From assembly GCA_031264185.1 (NCBI GenBank), contig JAISEL010000023.1, forward strand, positions 1-64,000: a stretch of DNA of 64,000 bases. The letters run 5' to 3'. Under the pieces are notes generated by a model that saw only the letters and a list, made by a program, of their open reading frames with translations, had not been told where the DNA came from and searched no databases. Origin of the DNA: Deltaproteobacteria bacterium. GTDB lineage: Bacteria; Desulfobacterota; Desulfarculia; Adiutricales; Adiutricaceae. Below, piece by piece: positions 60,509 to 64,000 of this stretch. The stretch's first letter is position 1; every line of letters begins with the position of its first letter. The translations under genes and the position numbers were made by a program.

Positions 60509-62136
60509 AAGTTATTTTTCAGTCAAGTGGAGTCCGGACGATTTAAGGTCATAAAATGTTGCCAAAAGCAACAGGGAAGTAAAAGTAATAGAATTAAATT
60601 TTTAGATAGATATTTTTTCTAAATAACCAAATTTTTTGTCTATTGCGCTAAATTGCTAAAGATAAAATATTTAGAAAAATATTTGAGTAATTTACAATTT
60701 TAATTGAAATAAACAGGTTTTAAAGATTTTTATAAAATGAATTAATTTTGTTGCTTTAAAAAAATACAGAAAACTATTAATATTTAGAAATTTAAAACAA
60801 TTAAGGCCGGAAAAATTTTTGGCCATTTAACGTAACTTCTATTAATAGGGAAGTTTTATATAATTTTAATCTCTGTTCGTTGTATTATGATTTCAAGTAG
60901 GTTATCTCTTGCTGGAAAGTTTGGCGGCCGGTGGGCACAAAGGATATTTTCGCAAGTTATTATCCGGATATTTATAAGTTTTTTAGGATGGGGTTTTAGC
61001 TTTTTTCAGGACTTTATTGCGCCTGATTTTCAAGCTAACTCTAACGGTCATTCATATGTTTTTTTGCCGCAGTTAGGCGGCGGTTTGGTTGCTCGGTTAT
61101 ATGTTGACGCCTGTGGTCATTTTGCCTTTTGGGATTTTTTGGGCCTTTTTCTTCTTATGTCCGGCCTTTCTTCCAACTTGCTTTGATCTGTCAATTTCCC
61201 GAAAAAATAACTAAAAAAATCATCTGACCGGTCGGTTTATTATTCCGGCTCTAAAAAATTCCCTAAAATCCTGGATCCAGATCCAGTCAAAATATAGGCC
61301 AACGCCGGGCGCGTTTTATTTGGTACAGACAACTTTCGGCTATAAACCAGGCCAGGGAGATACGATGGTATAAAATTTGGATGACGGATTTATATTCCTT
61401 CTGGATGCAATTGACTGGTTGGTAGGTCCCATAATTTGCAAAATTGTAAAGGACTATCTTGATTAATTGCTGGAAATATGTAGTAATTTTCGTCGTTTTT
61501 AGTTAAAAAACCAGGAATTGACAGTTTTAAGCATAATTTTGAGGTTATGACGGGGGGATTTTACTCTCCGAGCCGGAAAAATTTAAGCGATTTTTGCTTA
61601 TTGACAATATGGATAAATCCGGAATAATCCATATTGCAAAATATTTTATATTATTAATTGACCGGCAAAATTTTGAGTCGGACTCTAAAGGTAAATCATA
61701 AATATGTTATTGACTGCAAAACTATGTAGCTTACATAAAATTATATATGATGAATGTATAAAGTCCGACTCTTAAAAAATATCTGAAAACTGTCAAACGT
61801 TAAAAATCAATTTGACCGGCCCGTTTTGGTCAAAGCATGGGAGAATTGTCCCTAAAATAATAATTTCGGAGCCAGAGCCGATTTGAAATATAGTAAAAGG
61901 CACAGATACGCCGGCATCAGCTGTTAACTTTAAAAATATTGTTTTAACTTTAAAAATATTGAATTTTATTAGTCAGTCTGATACAAAAACCTGGACTTAA
62001 CTTATATCTGGACAAAACGATGAAACTGCAGAGTACTTTTGGTTTCATTATAGGTAAGTGTTTTCAGGCAGGTTGAATTATAATTGGGCATTATATTTGC
62101 ATTATTTTGACCACTGCTTTATGCAAGGAGAATAAT
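60509..62136. other. Long AT-rich gap
   Basis: About 1.6 kb without a convincing gene. A 99-codon ORF at 60887-61186 starts within a degenerate repeat copy and is probably spurious. An inverted pair GAGTCGGACT (61675) and AGTCCGACTC (61762) lies about 90 bp apart. TTAACTTTAAAAATATTG is duplicated in tandem at 61924 and 61944. The last part should hold the promoter for 62137. Confidence 0.45.
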
Positions 62137-64000
62137 TTGTCTCTTCATTCACTTTTTTCTAAAGTCAGCACTTTTTTAGTTCTGTCTTTGTATATAATTG
62201 CCATTGTTCTGACATTTTTCCTGATAGTCACAGTCAGCTCAGGGGCGGTCATGGCTGAGGAAATTATTTGGGACGATCCTGACGCCCCGTTACCGCAGCA
62301 GCACCCAGTAACGTCTGAGTCCATGCTATTTCCTGGCAGTTCCCTGTCTGACAACCGGTTAACCGTTACCGTGAACGTGGTCGGTGATATTTTGGGCGGT
62401 TTTTTGTACAGCACCGCCACTGGCGCTTCCGATGTCAGCCGCAACAAACTTGAAATATCTAACGTTATTTCCGGTCTGGACTATTTTATGGGCGGTTTCG
62501 GCCTTTACATGGACGTGGACGGCGGGGTGACCAGTAACGATAACGTCATAGCAGTTCAGGACAGCCGGGCAACAAGTATAACCGGCGGTTACGCCCGTGT
62601 TTTGGCCAGGCCCGGCGCTCCCGATTTCGCAGGTTCTTTGGCCACTTCAAGCCGTAACGAAGTCCGGCTTTATAACACTTCGGCCTCAGGTGAGGTATCC
62701 GGAGGTTATGCCTCGCTCATGTGGGTCAAAGGCAGCGCCACGGCCAATGAAAACAAGGTCTATATGGAAAACAGCCAGGCGGGCCGTGTCTTCGGAGCCA
62801 GAGCCTGGCCGGACGATTTTGGCAACGACACTGCGGCCGAGGCTAACTTTAATCAAGTCTACCTGAAAAATGTCCGCATCAGCGAATCCGTTACCGGTGC
62901 CGGAGTCTTAGCCTATAAATCAGTTCAGGCCAACTATAACACCATAACTTTGGAGGGTCTCGTTGAGGTCGGGCAGTCTATCCGGGGCGGAATGGTGTTG
63001 GAAAATTACTTTGCCGGGGAAAAAGATGTTTTTACCGGCAATGTATTAAATGTCATCAAACCTCACGAGAGCGGAATAAAGGCCCAAATGGCTCTGGAAA
63101 ACTTTGAGGAATACAATTTTGTGTTTTCCTCTTTAGCTCCCTCAGGGTCAATAGGGCTTAAAGTTAACGGCCAGATCACTTTAAACGACGGCGTTGACCG
63201 GGGCAGTGTCTTAAAGTCTTTTACCCTCTTAAATGAAGGGGCGGTTCCGAAAGAAAATACCCGGTACATCCTGATGACGTCCGATACGGATATAGATTAT
63301 ACCGGATTTACAAAGCCGGCTGACTATACGGAAATCTTCGAACCTTTACTCAATTATGACGTGGCTTTCTCCCAGACACCCCGGCAGCTGACGGCCACAG
63401 TCCGTAATTTTCGGGCCAGCGACGATACGGAGATAATTCCCGGCGGACCTTCCGGGGGGTTGGATATCATTAATGACGGAGGGGACCTTATCTCCGGCCC
63501 CGGAGTCGATCCAGCTGATCCGTTCGGCCCTGACGACGGCTATGATCCTTTGGATGATTTCGGCTCCGGCGGCGGCTATGATCCTTTGGATGATTTCGGT
63601 CCCGGCGACGGCTATGATCCTTTGGATGATTTCGGCCCTGACGACGGTTACGACCCTCTGGATGATTACGGGGCAGATGACGGCTACGACTCTTCCACCG
63701 GCGGAACCGGCTCTGGTAATGACGGCTCAGGCTCGGCCAATGACGGGTACGAAGACGGTTACGAGGGCCGGGATAAACCATATCCAGAGCGCAATCAGGA
63801 AGTCAAAGGCCAGAACCGCGAACAGGACCGGAATCAAGTTCGCCGCCAGGGACGTCGAAAAAACAGGAAAGCTGAGGCCAGAGCCAAAAAACTGAATCCC
63901 TGCCCCCGCGTTTTCTTCAAGTCCAAAGGCGGCCGGACTAGGCGGCATGACAGCTATGACCTGAAAATTAACAGTTTTTCCGCTTTACTGGGCGCTGACT
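62137..64000 (+). CDS. Autotransporter-like surface protein, cut by window end
   Basis: Open for 621 codons from a TTG start 6 nt after AAGGAG, with no stop before the edge. A long signal peptide (LVLSLYIIAIVLTFFLIVTV, cleavage likely after AVMA) leads into a beta-helix-like passenger of repeated blocks. These share N-x-V-x-(L/M) strands ending in GG(Y/F)A (NEVRLYNTSASGEVSGGYA, NKVYMENS, NQVYLKNV, NTITLEG). Near residues 465-515 are four 12-residue Asp-rich repeats, then a basic coil, then a stretch that may start a beta-barrel (KINSFSALLG). This plan fits autotransporter adhesins. The C-terminus is outside the window. Confidence 0.75.
   Translation, partial: MSLHSLFSKVSTFLVLSLYIIAIVLTFFLIVTVSSGAVMAEEIIWDDPDAPLPQQHPVTSESMLFPGSSLSDNRLTVTVNVVGDILGGFLYSTATGASDVSRNKLEISNVISGLDYFMGGFGLYMDVDGGVTSNDNVIAVQDSRATSITGGYARVLARPGAPDFAGSLATSSRNEVRLYNTSASGEVSGGYASLMWVKGSATANENKVYMENSQAGRVFGARAWPDDFGNDTAAEANFNQVYLKNVRISESVTGAGVLAYKSVQANYNTITLEGLVEVGQSIRGGMVLENYFAGEKDVFTGNVLNVIKPHESGIKAQMALENFEEYNFVFSSLAPSGSIGLKVNGQITLNDGVDRGSVLKSFTLLNEGAVPKENTRYILMTSDTDIDYTGFTKPADYTEIFEPLLNYDVAFSQTPRQLTATVRNFRASDDTEIIPGGPSGGLDIINDGGDLISGPGVDPADPFGPDDGYDPLDDFGSGGGYDPLDDFGPGDGYDPLDDFGPDDGYDPLDDYGADDGYDSSTGGTGSGNDGSGSANDGYEDGYEGRDKPYPERNQEVKGQNREQDRNQVRRQGRRKNRKAEARAKKLNPCPRVFFKSKGGRTRRHDSYDLKINSFSALLGAD
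63529..63672 (+). repeat. Four 36-bp repeats encoding Asp-rich 12-mers
   Basis: Units at 63529, 63565, 63601 and 63637 encode PDDGYDPLDDFG with small changes, and a partial fifth follows. The in-frame period suggests length variation by slippage. The Asp/Gly pattern may bind calcium. Confidence 0.85.

Noticed and set aside
60887-61186. 99-codon hydrophobic ORF
   Set aside because: It starts inside a degenerate copy of the 126-bp repeat, lacks a ribosome site and matches nothing known.
62145-62447. 100-codon minus-strand ORF at the start of the surface-protein gene
   Set aside because: It lies opposite the signal peptide and first passenger repeats of the plus-strand gene, and has no own features.
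63488-63781. Minus-strand Arg/His-rich ORF over the Asp repeats
   Set aside because: Reverse reading of the 36-bp Asp-rich repeats. The plus strand has a signal peptide, a ribosome site and a long open frame.

Overview
The window reads as chromosome from a Gram-negative bacterium, most likely Desulfobacterota/Deltaproteobacteria-like. This is an inference from the gene mix: TatA, cobyric acid synthase, TerC, RpoZ, HU, a Lon/radical-SAM pair, a hybrid PAS kinase, an autotransporter-like surface protein, and many decayed genes and insertion-sequence remnants. No rRNA or other strong species marker is present.

Left chromosome (1-8.2 kb): the promoter and first codons of an IS630-like transposase running off the edge; a MITE-like inverted repeat; a heavily broken AAA-ATPase/PD-(D/E)XK gene; a PAS hybrid histidine kinase; oligoendopeptidase F; and a decayed HEPN/MNT toxin-antitoxin pair.

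Accessory region 1 (about 9-27.3 kb): an IS1634-type insertion sequence, then the remains of an integrative mobilizable element. It has an excisionase-like HTH protein, a primase/DUF3987 gene broken by one extra C, and a ColE1-type mobilization cassette with mobB and mobD nested inside mobA. Behind it is a defence island: type III restriction-modification with a KilA-N gene between mod and res, then an AT-rich OLD nuclease plus UvrD helicase pair of Gabija type. It ends in a copy of the 3' two thirds of an initiator tRNA.

Accessory region 2 (27.3-43.2 kb): a second, well-bounded element in the gene for initiator tRNA-fMet. It is flanked by a 66-bp direct repeat and carries 11-bp-spaced integrase arm sites at both ends. 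Cargo in order: tyrosine integrase, HigBA, a membrane coiled-coil protein, a zeta-like kinase with a small partner, a class D beta-lactamase, an HTH protein, prim-pol/DUF3987, a MobV relaxase with an amber stop, a truncated SLOG gene next to an IS630 element, and a four-gene minus-strand defence block. That block is TIR protein, caspase-like protease, cytosine-5 methyltransferase and a NotI-like nuclease. The TIR-caspase pair matches the recently described type IV Thoeris logic, in which a TIR enzyme makes a nucleotide signal that activates a caspase-like protease. It is the most exciting system here.

Right chromosome (43.2-64 kb): a minus-strand housekeeping cluster (CgeB-like glycosyltransferase, cobQ, tatA, terC, rpoZ, HU), lon with a radical SAM gene, a SMI1/KNR4 protein, two paralogous proteins resembling AnfO (Fe-only nitrogenase accessory), and an orphan ModC-like ATPase. 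Then come about 3.7 kb of AT-rich DNA with a MITE-like element, a decayed tnpB and a 126-bp tandem repeat. The window closes inside a long surface-protein gene (62137 onward) that has a signal peptide and Asp-rich repeats.
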